This document shows positions 38,682-49,515 of a DNA stretch of 64,000 nt, one piece after another. A program made the position numbers and the translations under genes. The stretch comes from Craspedostauros australis (lineage: Eukaryota > Bacillariophyta > Bacillariophyceae > Mastogloiales > Achnanthaceae), in the NCBI GenBank assembly GCA_026770025.1, contig JAMXDE010000013.1, forward strand, positions 62,001 through 126,000, read 5' to 3'. Position 1 is the first letter of the stretch. Each line of letters starts with the position of its first letter. The notes beneath the pieces are model-generated. The model was not told the origin of the DNA. It ran no database searches and saw nothing but the letters and a program-made list of their open reading frames with translations.

Positions 38682-40355
38682 CTAGGCCTCGATCTCGGCT
38701 TGCTCCTCCTGGAGCGCAAGGTCCTCCTCGTAGCGCTGGGTGTCGGTGGCATTGGCCTGCTCCGAGTCCAGCTTCTTCAAGGCAGCCATCTCCATCTCGA
38801 GGGCTTGCTCGTAGATGTCTGCCTCGGTCTTGGTCTTGGCACCATCGATCTCCTCACGAAGTCCCTGGATGTTGGCTTCCATTCGTCGGCGTCGCTCGGT
38901 GAAGGTCTCCTTGGGTGTGGCAAGCATTCTCTGCAGGTGAAGGTACTCCTGTGGGACCTTTCCGGCACCAGCCTCATTGACAAGGACGTTGGTTCCAAGG
39001 TGCAGGTTGCGGTTGCTCTTGTGGTCTGGCTTCATGCCGGCGGCGCGCTCCTCTGGGGTGCCAATGTACACCTCATCGAGCTGGAAGCCAGAGACGGCCT
39101 TGTGGATGGAAGCGAGAACCCAGGCTCCGGAGCAGATACCGGTGGCTTCCAACAACAGACAGAACTGGAGGAAGATGTAGACGATTGGGTTGGAAAGGAA
39201 GGCGATTGGGAAGACGGATGCGACCAGCTGCCATGTGATGGAGGCGATGATGGTGGTGATGAGAGCTCCGAGAAGTCCGGTGTTGAAGAATTCCTGGGTG
39301 CTGTCGGAGACTCCGAAGATGTTCTCGCCTTCGCCCACCTCGACATCAAGAGTGGTGACACGGGCGATGATGAAGAAGCACATGGTCACGCAGATCTGAC
39401 GTCCAATCATGAATCCTGGAAGGTTGCGTCCGTCACCGCGGAAGAGGAGCTCGCAGGTCTTGCGGGCCATTGGGTGGTCTCCACGGTCCTCCTTTGGGAG
39501 CTTGGCGACTGCGAAGAAGGCGATCTGCATACCCTCGAGCATACCGACGATGGACATGAAGAGGAAGAAGAGGATGACGGCGACTCCGTTTGGCACTCCG
39601 GCCCACATGGTGGTCTTTCCATCGAACAGGGCGACGAGGGTGACGGCCATGGCGTAGCACAGGATGGCGAGGGAGATGAGGATGCGGCCCCAGTAGAAGA
39701 GGTTCTGGGCACCGTCACGTGGTGGTTCCTTGGACTCGATTTCCTTGCCGGAGGCCCAGACGAAGAACATCTGGACGAGGTAGCACGAATGCAGAAGTCC
39801 GGAGAACTCGATGGCGAGGGCGACGTAGAGGGTGAAGACGGCGAAGAAGTTGTTGATGTAGTCAAGCATGCAGAGGGAGGCGTTGACTTGGGAGTTGAGC
39901 TGTCCGGCTTGAGCGGTCATGAGGATCATGGCGGCTCCGGATCCGAGGAAGATCTGGATGATGATATCTGGGAGTCCGAAGACTTCGGCATCGGCAAGCG
40001 GGGCGCCGCACTGGTTGATGGTGAAGACCATGAGGAGGACCATGAACTGACGTCCCATGAGGTAGCGATCGAGGTTGTCACCCTTGTGGGCGAGGGAGGT
40101 GCACTTGTGGCTGGTTGGGTGGGATTCGACGTAGAGGTCGCGGTCGACTGGTGGGAGACCGACGAGGGAACCTTGTCCTCCCTCCACCATGTTGAGCCAG
40201 ACGAGGGCGGTGATCATGACGACCAAGGCGACCACTGGGTGGACCTCGGACGACACCTTGGTCTGCTCATTGAAGATGAGTCCGCAGACGATGGTGATCG
40301 AGAAGATGAGGAGTCCGGTGGAGTACACCGACTTGACGAGCTGAACGGGATCCAT
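38682..40355 (-). CDS. SIT: Silicic acid transporter (SIT)
   Basis: A 557-residue protein with about ten hydrophobic segments and a long C-terminal Glu/Lys/Ala-rich coiled coil (~480-557). The diagnostic SIT signatures are all present: EGGQ (58-61) with GRQ (101-103), and the second pair EGMQ (274-277) with GRQ (318-320), in the duplicated halves of the transporter, plus CMLD (162-165). CMLD has been linked to raphid pennate diatoms. SITs take up silicic acid with sodium at the plasma membrane (and perhaps internal membranes) for frustule building. The start is the first Met of the frame, after a low-complexity leader. It is single-exon. It faces the GK1 gene head to head with a 1289-bp gap, so the two could share control sequences. 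Confidence 0.95.
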   Translation of the reverse strand: MDPVQLVKSVYSTGLLIFSITIVCGLIFNEQTKVSSEVHPVVALVVMITALVWLNMVEGGQGSLVGLPPVDRDLYVESHPTSHKCTSLAHKGDNLDRYLMGRQFMVLLMVFTINQCGAPLADAEVFGLPDIIIQIFLGSGAAMILMTAQAGQLNSQVNASLCMLDYINNFFAVFTLYVALAIEFSGLLHSCYLVQMFFVWASGKEIESKEPPRDGAQNLFYWGRILISLAILCYAMAVTLVALFDGKTTMWAGVPNGVAVILFFLFMSIVGMLEGMQIAFFAVAKLPKEDRGDHPMARKTCELLFRGDGRNLPGFMIGRQICVTMCFFIIARVTTLDVEVGEGENIFGVSDSTQEFFNTGLLGALITTIIASITWQLVASVFPIAFLSNPIVYIFLQFCLLLEATGICSGAWVLASIHKAVSGFQLDEVYIGTPEERAAGMKPDHKSNRNLHLGTNVLVNEAGAGKVPQEYLHLQRMLATPKETFTERRRRMEANIQGLREEIDGAKTKTEADIYEQALEMEMAALKKLDSEQANATDTQRYEEDLALQEEQAEIEA

Positions 40356-41644
40356 CTTGGGTTATTTTTCTTGCTTTGCTTCTTACTTGATGCGCTGTTT
40401 GCTTGGATTGAGCGTTGTGTCTTTCCAAACTTTGGGATTGTGAGTGAAGCAGAGTCCTTTGTCAAACAGTGTGGCTGTGTTGCAGTTTCTTGTGCTTGAT
40501 CCATGTTTTTCTCAATGGTTTCTCGCAGTGTCTCGCGATGGCATGCTTCGCTGTGGCTTGTTGTCCACATCTGGGTGCTTGACAACTTGGTGGCTTGATG
40601 GCTTTGCGACTTGGCGAAAGAAATTTATTCTTGTACGACGACGGAACACCCAATGCGCTCACCCGGCGTCACGACTGCGCACTTTGAATGGCCTGACATT
40701 GGCATTGAGCATTGCAATTTATTCAGACTTGTTTAAAATTATTCCCAAGACACAATCTCAAATGACCGTTGTCAATTTTGCTTCCCTGAGAAAGAACTCG
40801 AAGGAAAACAAACGGTCACATTCGGAGAATCTTCGACTCGGGCGATCCGAACGCGGATAACAGAGGGGAGAACACGTCCTTCATGTGGAAGACAGCCCGC
40901 CCGATGAGAGTCGTTGGCTTGTCACACTCCAACGATGTCCAAACACATGGTAAGGAGTGTTGATTTCGGTATGCCACTTAGGTCAACGAATTGGCGTGGC
41001 GGTTATAACATGTCTTGATAAACGTCCAATGTAGTTATTCTTATCGCATGTGGCTTCACTTGCATGTCGTTTCGCCAGTCGATCCCGATTTACTGGCAAA
41101 CGTCTGAGACTTCAGGTTCAGCGGTCACATTTTCAAGGACAACAGTATCCGGCAGGGCAAAGTGAGGAAAGAAGCAACAAGCACAGATGGCCGATCGCGA
41201 GGATGGCAAGGCATCTTGCTTGCGACGCACCGCAGTGATCATGGAGCGCCAAGTATCAAGCATCCTCGGACCTTCATCGTCCTGTCAATCGACCTCCCGA
41301 CGACTGCAAGTAGATCCGACGATCACAGAACGAACCAGGCCCTGCGTTGCCGCTTGTCAAACCAAGTTGTTCAAACATTGAAGACATCGATGGACATCGG
41401 CAAACCCAAACACATCAACCACACACAACAGCATTTCATTCGAAGGCCTCCCATTTGCGCACCTGCATGTTGGATACTGCTTCGAGCAATCACAAAAGTT
41501 CAAATCAATTCAATTAAACACACAAAGCACACACACACACACACACAAATCACTCACGTTCAAAGCAAGCAAGCCGAGAAACGGAGTAGACAAGTGACGT
41601 CAACATCGACAAGCCAACCACAAGCAACCGAGACAACCCTCATC
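40356..41644. promoter_or_regulatory. Divergent intergenic region between SIT and GK1
   Basis: 1289 bp between two divergent start codons; both promoters must lie here. It holds a (CA)n microsatellite at 41530-41546 and, from ~41400, an A/C-rich leader that is duplicated upstream of GK2 (from ~45247). No defined element could be identified by eye. Confidence 0.5.
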
Positions 41645-43384
41645 ATGAAGACATCCATCACCAACACTATATGCCTCGTCGCACTCTTGCTGGCGACGCT
41701 CACATGGCACAACGCAGATGCTCGCGTCTTCAGTGCGGAGCATCACAGCCGTGACTCCCGCCGACGCGGAGTCCGCGGACAGCAAGACATCATCCGAGGT
41801 TCGCGCCGCGCCCAAGAATCGAGCAGCGGCAAGGGCGACAGTGGAAAGGGAGATGATGGAAAAGGAGACGAAGGCAAGGGAGGGAAGGGCTACGACTGCT
41901 CCGGCAAGGGTGGAAAGGGAGGAAAGGGAGGCAAAGGCGGAAAGGGAGATGATGGAAAAGGAGAAGACGGGAAGGGCGATGAAGGCAAGGGTGGAAAGGG
42001 TGGAAAGGGAGATGAAGACGAGGACGAGGACGAGGACTTTGAGTGCATCTGTGACGAAGGCAAGGGCGGCAAGGGCGGCAAAGGTGACGACGGCAAAGGC
42101 GGTAAGGGAGATGACGGCAAGGGCGGTAAGGGAGATGACGGAGATGACAGCATCGATGGTAAGGGCGGCAAAGGTGATGACGGCAAGGGTGGCAAGGGTG
42201 ATGAGGGCAAGGGTGGCAGATCGTGCTGTTGCTCTGAGCAACCCAGCAGCAGCCCAAGCAGCCCTCCGAGTCTCCAACCCAGCGAAATGCCATCCGTCGA
42301 CCCAAACCGAATCCAAAAAGATCAACCAATCAGTTTTGACTCCGCATCCGCAGAACCAACGGGAAATCCGACAGTGATTCCGACATCTGTTCCAACCTCC
42401 GTTCCCACCTTCCAGCCAACTCTGAAGCCCACATCTGGACCGACATCTGGACCGACATCTGCACCCACATCTGGACCCACATCTGGACCCACATCTGGAC
42501 CGACATCCGCACCAACATCCGCACCAACATCTGCACCCACGCCATCACCAACAACGCAACCGACATCGACGCCAACAGCCAGTCCAACTATTCGTGACAG
42601 CTTCGGACCAACGATGGAACCAACCGCCAATCCAACAGCGCAACCAACTTCTCAACCAACTTCGGGACCAACTTCGCAGCCAACCGCAAGCCCAACGTCT
42701 GGACCAACCTCAAGACCAACCTCCCAGCCGACATCACAACCAACATCAAGCCCAACTTCCGAGCCAACATCACAACCGACGTCAAGACCAACGTCAAAAC
42801 CAACGTCAAAACCAACGTCAAAACCAACGTCAAGACCGACGTCAAAACCAACGTCAAGACCAACGTCAAGACCAACGTCAAACCCAACCTCCCAGCCAAC
42901 ATCAGCACCAACATCGGCACCAACATTGGCGCCAACCGCGAACCCAACCTCGCAACCGACATCGGCACCAACATCAAACCCAACGTCAAACCCAACTGCA
43001 AGACCGACATCGGCACCGACCTCCGATCCAACCTCTAACCCAACATCAAACCCGACATCACAACCAACATCCAGTCCTACCTCCAACCCAACAGGTTCAC
43101 CAACGGAGCCTCCCACCGTCGAGGTACAGCAAGATACTCTCGATCCGACGCTGCCACTCCCCACCCTCATGCCTCCTCTGTACGGCCACGACGACACGAG
43201 TCCTCTGCAGTGCGCTGGCGGATCCGGATGGCAACTAATCGCACCCGAGTACGAAGCGTGTTTCCAGGCGTCGGATTGCGCAGGAGTCAACGATCCATTC
43301 AGCGGGAAGGTGGCATGCTGTCTCAAATCCTTCTGCTATTGTGCAGAGTTCGACGCCGTCAATGAATGCGTCCCGGCTGCATAG
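41645..43384 (+). CDS. GK1: secreted GKGGK/PTS-repeat protein with 8-Cys domain
   Basis: A 579-residue protein. The ATG at 41645 follows a leader shared with GK2 and opens a signal peptide (MKTSITNTICLVALLLATL...NADA). A basic, propeptide-like stretch follows (RVFSAEHH, RRRGVRGQ, RGSRRAQ). Residues ~61-191 are Gly/Lys/Asp repeats (GKGGKGDDGKGGKG) broken by an acidic DEDEDEDEDFEC segment. A CCC motif (~193) and SEMPSVDPNR come next, then ~250 residues of PTSxPTS repeats (likely O-glycosylated). The C-terminal domain (~521-579) has eight cysteines, including KVACCLKSFCYC and NECVPAA. No enzyme motif is seen. The composition suits a cell-wall, matrix or silica-binding protein; that is inference. 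It is near-identical to GK2 in the first ~190 residues. Confidence 0.85.
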   Translation: MKTSITNTICLVALLLATLTWHNADARVFSAEHHSRDSRRRGVRGQQDIIRGSRRAQESSSGKGDSGKGDDGKGDEGKGGKGYDCSGKGGKGGKGGKGGKGDDGKGEDGKGDEGKGGKGGKGDEDEDEDEDFECICDEGKGGKGGKGDDGKGGKGDDGKGGKGDDGDDSIDGKGGKGDDGKGGKGDEGKGGRSCCCSEQPSSSPSSPPSLQPSEMPSVDPNRIQKDQPISFDSASAEPTGNPTVIPTSVPTSVPTFQPTLKPTSGPTSGPTSAPTSGPTSGPTSGPTSAPTSAPTSAPTPSPTTQPTSTPTASPTIRDSFGPTMEPTANPTAQPTSQPTSGPTSQPTASPTSGPTSRPTSQPTSQPTSSPTSEPTSQPTSRPTSKPTSKPTSKPTSRPTSKPTSRPTSRPTSNPTSQPTSAPTSAPTLAPTANPTSQPTSAPTSNPTSNPTARPTSAPTSDPTSNPTSNPTSQPTSSPTSNPTGSPTEPPTVEVQQDTLDPTLPLPTLMPPLYGHDDTSPLQCAGGSGWQLIAPEYEACFQASDCAGVNDPFSGKVACCLKSFCYCAEFDAVNECVPAA

Positions 43385-45527
43385 AAGTTTCACGTGATCG
43401 GCAATATCGTGTTGCCGATGGTCGTTGAATGGCGTCGAACGCATCTCAACAGCATAGCAACAAGGCATCAGATGGCATTTGTGCAATACTACTCGTACAC
43501 ACCATGCGGGACAGTAGTTATCCATGGCGCGACTCGCTTGCAGCCAGGACACACTGTCACTTCCTTCCTTGCTTCCCCTACTGCTCGAATCCAATCCGAA
43601 CCGATCTCACGTCGGATAGCAACACCACGGATGACGAGAGCGGAGCGTACAAGCACGATACTGAGGTGACGCAGAGCTTCGCAAGTCTCACGACTGTAGC
43701 GCAATCGAAGTTGCTCCTCACGAGGAAACCAAGAACTCTGTATCGGCCAGTGCGTGTATACACATACATAATCTCATATAGTACTCATACGAGCTACAAT
43801 ATTTCCTATCCTCCGCCCTTCTCGTTCGTTCTCTTCTCTGCCGTACTATATCTGCTCAGCTTGACCTGCGCGCTGTGCTTTGTTCGGTTCGATCTGTTTG
43901 GATCCTGTATCATTCTCCTTGATTGAGCCGCAATGATTATGTGCCGACGCCGGGATGAATCAACGTATTATTGCAATGTGATGCCACAAGCCAAAGCCAA
44001 AGCCAAAGCCAACGCAGAAGTAGAAGTCGACGCGATAGTCAAGATGAACACTGTGGGCCAGCCGTGTCGAACTCGCAGGGAGGTATTGTTGCCATGAGGT
44101 CCCTGGTGTCTCTTCTCCCTCCTGTCGTCAAGACATGCGGGATGTCATGAATGACTGATAAACCAAGAATTGATGAATGGGCGAACGATTTCGGACAACA
44201 ATCTCGCAAGGCCATGCTTTTGCTGCTCTTCATCACGCAACGACGTTGTGGCGATGGCATGCTCCAACACGTATATCTTACCAGCCTGGTACCATACCTG
44301 CGCGCACAAAGACGAGTGCCAATGCGCAGGATCAATACGAGTGCATACAGTGCGACACCACACAACATACGAGTCCGCTCGAACCCATTCACTTCGGTAG
44401 ATGTCGGCCGGTGGTTTGATCGAGGTTCCCCCAGGCAAACACGTTGAAACCCCGTTTGACAAGGTTGATGGCAACAACGGACCATGCGTCTATCTCACCA
44501 ATGACAACACATCGCGAGCATTATGGCGAACTTGGGAATACGATTACAGCGAAGCGCGACGCAAGGTGGGGTAGATTGTGTTGACATGCACCTCCCCTCC
44601 TTCACGAAACGAACAACGGTTGTCGAAGTCGTTTGTAGCATCCCCACCGCTTCTCCAAATGCGGCAGCAAAGATCGTGGAACGGGTCTTGTTCCATGTCC
44701 CAACCATCCGCCATCTTGGTGATCGTTGCAATTTTGTGTGGTGTAACATCGGTGCCTTGGTGCGGACTATCTGCTCATGTTTTGTTTAGAGAAACGCGAG
44801 TGCCAAGCGTTACTTTCGAATGAAAAAATAACGTTCGTAATAAGTAGTTCTCTTGCAGGCGACAATACTGTTGTCTCTTTTGTGGCGCCACTCCGAAATA
44901 CCGTTGGAGTTCAAAATGCGAACAATGCTCCCACATTTTCCTTCTCGAGAAACTCCCCAAAAACGACAACAACAGCAACAACAAACGCAAACGCACTCGT
45001 GCGTGCAGGTCGCTGGTGAAGACAGCACCGTACTCGCGGAGACAAGCATCGCAAGTCAACAAGCGGGGCGCTATCACCGAGTGCCCTCCTCGAACTCCTC
45101 CTCCCCATCGCATCATTCCCCGTCGAACATCGAGCATGCCCAGGCCACCTTTGTCTGGTCAACCGACCTCCTGGAAGAAAACAACCAAACTCCAACCAGA
45201 GTCCGCATGCCAACCTGTTGCAAAAACAAGACACAGCGCAGAACAGCATCAAACCCAAACACATCAACCACACACATCAACATTTCACTCGAAGGCCTCT
45301 TTGTTGGATACGGTCTCGGGGCACTCATAAAACTGAAATTCAATGCAGTGAAACACACAAAGCACACACGCGAACAGCAGGCAAACAAAGCAAGCACACC
45401 AAGCAAACCAATCAACGAGCTCGGAGCACCCAGAGCACTGGCCGTGACCTTGATACAAGCATATACAATCACATTTGAGAGCCCAACATCGACAAGCCAA
45501 CTACAAGCAACCGAGACAACCCTGATC
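43385..45527. other. Intergenic between GK1 and GK2
   Basis: No gene is seen. An open frame runs into GK2 from 44853, but its upstream part has leader composition. From about 45247 the sequence is homologous to the leader of GK1 (aacccaaacacatcaaccac shared). Confidence 0.5.
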
Positions 45528-47600
45528 ATGAAGACATCCATCACCAACACTATATGCCTCGTCGCACTCTTGCTGGCGACGCTCACATGGCACAACGCAG
45601 ATGCTCGCGTCTTCAGTGCGGAGCATCACAGCCGTGACTCCCGCCGACGCGGAGTCCGCGGACAGCAAGACATCATCCGAGGTTCGCGCCGCGCCCAAGA
45701 ATCGAGCAGCGGCAAGGGCGACAGTGGAAAGGGAGATGATGGAAAAGGAGACGAAGGCAAGGGAGGGAAGGGCTACGACTGCTCCGGCAAGGGTGGAAAG
45801 GGTGGAAAGGGAGATGATGGAAAAGGCGGAAAGGGAGATGATGGAAAAGGAGAAGACGGGAAGGGCGATGAAGGCAAGGGTGGAAAGGGTGGAAAGGGAG
45901 ATGAAGATGAAGACGAGGACGAGGACTTTGAGTGCATCTGTGACGAAGGCAAGGGCGGCAAGGGCGGCAAAGGAGGAAAAGGCGACGACGGCAAAGGCGG
46001 TAAGGGAGATGACGGCAAGGGCGGTAAGGGAGATGACGGAGATGACAGCATCGATGGTAAGGGCGGCAAAGGTGATGAGGGCAAGGGTGGCAAGGGTGAT
46101 GAGGGCAAGGGTGGCAGATCGTGCTGTTGCTCTGAGCAACCCAGCAGCAGCCCAAGCAGCCCTCCGAGTCTCCAACCTAGCGAAATGCCATCTGTCGATC
46201 CAAACCGTGATGATAGGGATCAACCAATCAGTTTTGGGTTTGCATCCGCAGAACCAACGGGAAATCCGACAGTGATTCCGACATCTGTTCCAACCTCCGT
46301 TCCCACCTTCCAGCCAACTCTGAAGCCCACATCTGGACCGACATCTGGACCCACATCTGGACCCACATCTGCACCCACATCTGGACCCACATCGCAACCG
46401 ACATCTCAACCGACATCGACGCCAACAGCCAGTCCAACTATTCGTGACAGCTTCGGACCAACGATGGAACCAACCACCGATCCAACCGCGCAACCAACTT
46501 CCCAACCAACTTCGGGACCAACTTCGCAGCCAACTTCGCAGCCAACCGAAAGACCGACATCACAACCGACGTCAAACCCAACCTCGCAGCCAACAGCCAG
46601 TCCAACTATCCGCGATAGCTTCGGTCCCACCATGGAACCGACCTCTAATCCAACCACAAATCCGACATCGCAACCGACGTCAAACCCAACCTCCCAACCA
46701 ACATCGGCGCCAACATCGGCGCCAACAGCTAGCCCGACCATCCGCGAGAGCGTCGGACCCACAATGGATCCAACCGCAAATCCAACCGCGAACCCGACCT
46801 CGCAACCGACATCGGCACCAACAGGTAGTCCGACCATCCGCGAGAGCGTCGGACCCACAATGGATCCAACCGCAAATCCAACCGCGAACCCGACCTCGCA
46901 ACCGACATCGGCACCAACAGCTAGCCCGACCATCCGCGAGAGCGTCAGACCGACGGCTGGGCCAACTGTTCAGCCAACCACTGCCCCAAGCTCCCAACCA
47001 ACAACGGCACCGACAGCCAGCCCAACTGTCCGCGACAGTTTCGAGCCCACGATGGACCCGACTGCTCAACCAACCGCAAACCCAACCGCGCAGCCAACCG
47101 CGCAGCCAACCACGCGGCCCTCCGGTCGTCCGAGCCTTCGACCAAGCTCGAATCCAACCTCGAATCCAACTTTGCAGCCAACCACAAGCCCCTCGTCCAA
47201 CCCAACTTCAGGCCCAACATCGGATCCATCCTCTCAACCATCATCGGAGCCGAGCGTTGATCCGGACAGGAACCAGCCGGGCGGGCCACCAATTACATTC
47301 GGATCGGGCGATCCACCGACGAGCGCTCCCACCGAGACAGTCACGCGCGAAACTCTCGATCCGACGCAGCCACTCCCAACGCGCATGCCTCCTTTGGTAG
47401 GCCACGATGACAGCAGCCCATTGCAGTGCGCTGGGGGATCCGGATGGCAGGACCAGTTCCCGGAGTACAAGCCATGCTATCAGGCCGATGACTGCACTGG
47501 AACCGACGATCCATTCAGCGGCAAGGTCGCGTGCTGTCTGAAGTCCTTCTGCTACTGCGCAGACTTCACGGACGTCTCCGAGTGCGTTCCGTACCCATAA
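45528..47600 (+). CDS. GK2: secreted GKGGK/PTS-repeat protein with 8-Cys domain
   Basis: A 690-residue tandem paralogue of GK1 whose start lies 3883 bp downstream. Signal peptide, RVFSAEHH/RGVRGQ stretch and most of the GK domain are the same as GK1, apart from small in-frame gains and losses of GKGGKGDD units. The PTS region is longer (~242-574) and contains six copies of a variant block related to SPTIRDSFGPTMEPT (RDSF x2, RESV x3, VRDSFEPTMDPT), against one in GK1. The C-terminal 8-Cys domain (~632-690; KVACCLKSFCYC, SECVPYP) is clearly more diverged than the N terminus. This uneven divergence suggests gene conversion or recent unequal exchange in the 5' half. The upstream in-frame extension (44853-45527) is not taken as coding because GK1 homology and the signal peptide begin at this ATG. 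Confidence 0.85.
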   Translation: MKTSITNTICLVALLLATLTWHNADARVFSAEHHSRDSRRRGVRGQQDIIRGSRRAQESSSGKGDSGKGDDGKGDEGKGGKGYDCSGKGGKGGKGDDGKGGKGDDGKGEDGKGDEGKGGKGGKGDEDEDEDEDFECICDEGKGGKGGKGGKGDDGKGGKGDDGKGGKGDDGDDSIDGKGGKGDEGKGGKGDEGKGGRSCCCSEQPSSSPSSPPSLQPSEMPSVDPNRDDRDQPISFGFASAEPTGNPTVIPTSVPTSVPTFQPTLKPTSGPTSGPTSGPTSAPTSGPTSQPTSQPTSTPTASPTIRDSFGPTMEPTTDPTAQPTSQPTSGPTSQPTSQPTERPTSQPTSNPTSQPTASPTIRDSFGPTMEPTSNPTTNPTSQPTSNPTSQPTSAPTSAPTASPTIRESVGPTMDPTANPTANPTSQPTSAPTGSPTIRESVGPTMDPTANPTANPTSQPTSAPTASPTIRESVRPTAGPTVQPTTAPSSQPTTAPTASPTVRDSFEPTMDPTAQPTANPTAQPTAQPTTRPSGRPSLRPSSNPTSNPTLQPTTSPSSNPTSGPTSDPSSQPSSEPSVDPDRNQPGGPPITFGSGDPPTSAPTETVTRETLDPTQPLPTRMPPLVGHDDSSPLQCAGGSGWQDQFPEYKPCYQADDCTGTDDPFSGKVACCLKSFCYCADFTDVSECVPYP

Positions 47601-49515
47601 GCCGCAGGCAATGTCGGCGCACCGATGCCGCCGTCCACGAACTCACTATCATGCCCAATCACTCTGGCTGCCATGCGAAGGTCATCTGTGGCGCGATTAT
47701 TCACGCAGCCTGGATACCATCCCATGCACAGTCATCAATCTCGCTGAATGTAAAGTGATTCTCATTTGTGAGCATCTAGCACGTCGATGGCGCGGACCAG
47801 CATACTTCTTCGCTCGACTCTGCCCTCCCAGGCTCGTTCTATCCGAAGGCAGGAATGCCAGAGTTCAAACTATTCTGCATGATCGTGGATAAGAACGATG
47901 GAGGAGCAGCGGGGGCGCGAAGGAACAACAATTGAAGAAATGATTGAACACATGAACACCCACTCAATGGATCAATGAATCAATGGATCAATGAATCAAT
48001 GGATCAACCTTCGTCTCATCCCATAGCAGACATGCCGCCCTCTTCCGGTGCGCTCCATCCCGCAATCCGCCTTCCAATCTGTACCAGTACATGCGCTACG
48101 TGCACAGCCTGTGTAACATAAAATACCATTACATATTATTATATAATACGTGACATCTACATGCTCCGCTCATCAGTTATCCTGGCTGGCAAAGCATGTT
48201 GCTGTTATTGTTCTCGTTGTTGCAGATGTAGTCGAAGTCGCCTGTACTCCTGCACTCGTTGGTATAGATAATAGTGTGTCCATTGTGGGAACAGTGTCAG
48301 ACAACAAAACGGCATTCAGATTCACCATCAACATTCTGTTTTGCATTTATTGATCTGTATATGTATTTTGACATGACTTCCAACAATGGCGGGAAGACTT
48401 CGTGTTTCTTGTCGTGCACACGTCCCGCTTCTCCTTGCTTTCAATGTGCTTAGCGTTTCAATTTCCGATTCCCGCGTTGCAACAGACAGCTTTGGAAGAG
48501 TGAAATGGACAGCAAGGATGTTTCGCGTTTGTTTTTTTTGGCTTCTCCGTCCGTTACAGCATCACTGAAGCAATCCCGAGTTGTGCAGCACGACCCACTA
48601 CCGTTATGCCAACGGTGTCACAATTATCTGGTCCTATCACAAAATTGGTTGGAACGGATGAATGCGCACCTCCGTGACGAACAACATGCAAAAATGGGGA
48701 GGTGGACACTGGTTCGCGAGTTTTGTTTATAGTCAACCGTGTCGCATGTGACATATTTGTGTATTTGAGTCGTCTGTAGGACACTAAATAAACAAACAAC
48801 GACCATACTCACAAGTCTGTTCTTATCCCTTCGGCCGAAAATCGCAGGGCGATTTTTGAAATGTCGGCGACGGGAATGGACTGGATAGCCCTACTTCGTT
48901 CCGATTGGGCAGGAGGAGCACGAACCCCCCAACGCTGCGAGCGTTTTAGCTCACATGTTGGTGTTGTCGTTGTCGTTGTTTGATTGTTTGTCGGGGGGTT
49001 AGTTTTGTCTGTTGGCCGAGGTGATGCCGATGGATGTGGAAGCTGTTCACCTGTTGTTTCTCGCTTTGGTCTTGTGAGCGCCCAGCTAAGTGATGGACTA
49101 TGCTTTCCCACGTTGATGTTCTGTCCCCGCATCGCATGTGTGGGACCAGAGACATTGCGCCGCGCGACGATCGTTCTTGCGCATGGCAAGAGAGAAACCG
49201 GAGAAGTATTCGTCGACCGTACCGAAATGGGAAGCGTGTGTATTCGCATGGGACGTGGCATGGTGCCTGTGTGTATTGGCGGCACGCGAGATCACGCAAC
49301 AACGCAGCACCACTCGTATTCCCCTTCAACTCTTTCGCTCGTTTCGCAATCATTTTCAGACACAATCCTCATAACTCGAGCATCATTGCAATCGCTGCAC
49401 CACCGTGGTCATACGCACACTCCATCACTTCATCACTTCATCACTCCAAGTGTATCAGCACTCATACACTCACCAATACACTCATTCACCAATACACACA
49501 AGTATAGCAGCAAAG
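47601..49515. other. Intergenic between GK2 and GK3
   Basis: A 9-bp-type repeat (atcaatgga/atcaatgaa) occurs at 47964-48006 and TA-rich sequence at 48118-48150. No gene is seen. The last ~80 bp carry repeated cactcatt/catcactc motifs, probably leader. Confidence 0.5.

Noticed and set aside
38592-40499. 635-codon plus-strand frame opposite the silicon transporter
   Set aside because: It is the mirror of a biased coding strand: Asp/Glu/Val/Gly-rich with no domain, while the minus strand encodes a complete SIT.
42322-43326. Minus-strand frames of repeating VGxDVG in GK1 (also 46406-46933 in GK2)
   Set aside because: The 12-bp PTS repeats leave several frames open; only the plus frame has a signal peptide and the 8-Cys domain.
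44853-45527. N-terminal extension of GK2 by 225 codons
   Set aside because: The region aligns with the untranslated leader of GK1, and the signal peptide begins at the ATG at 45528.
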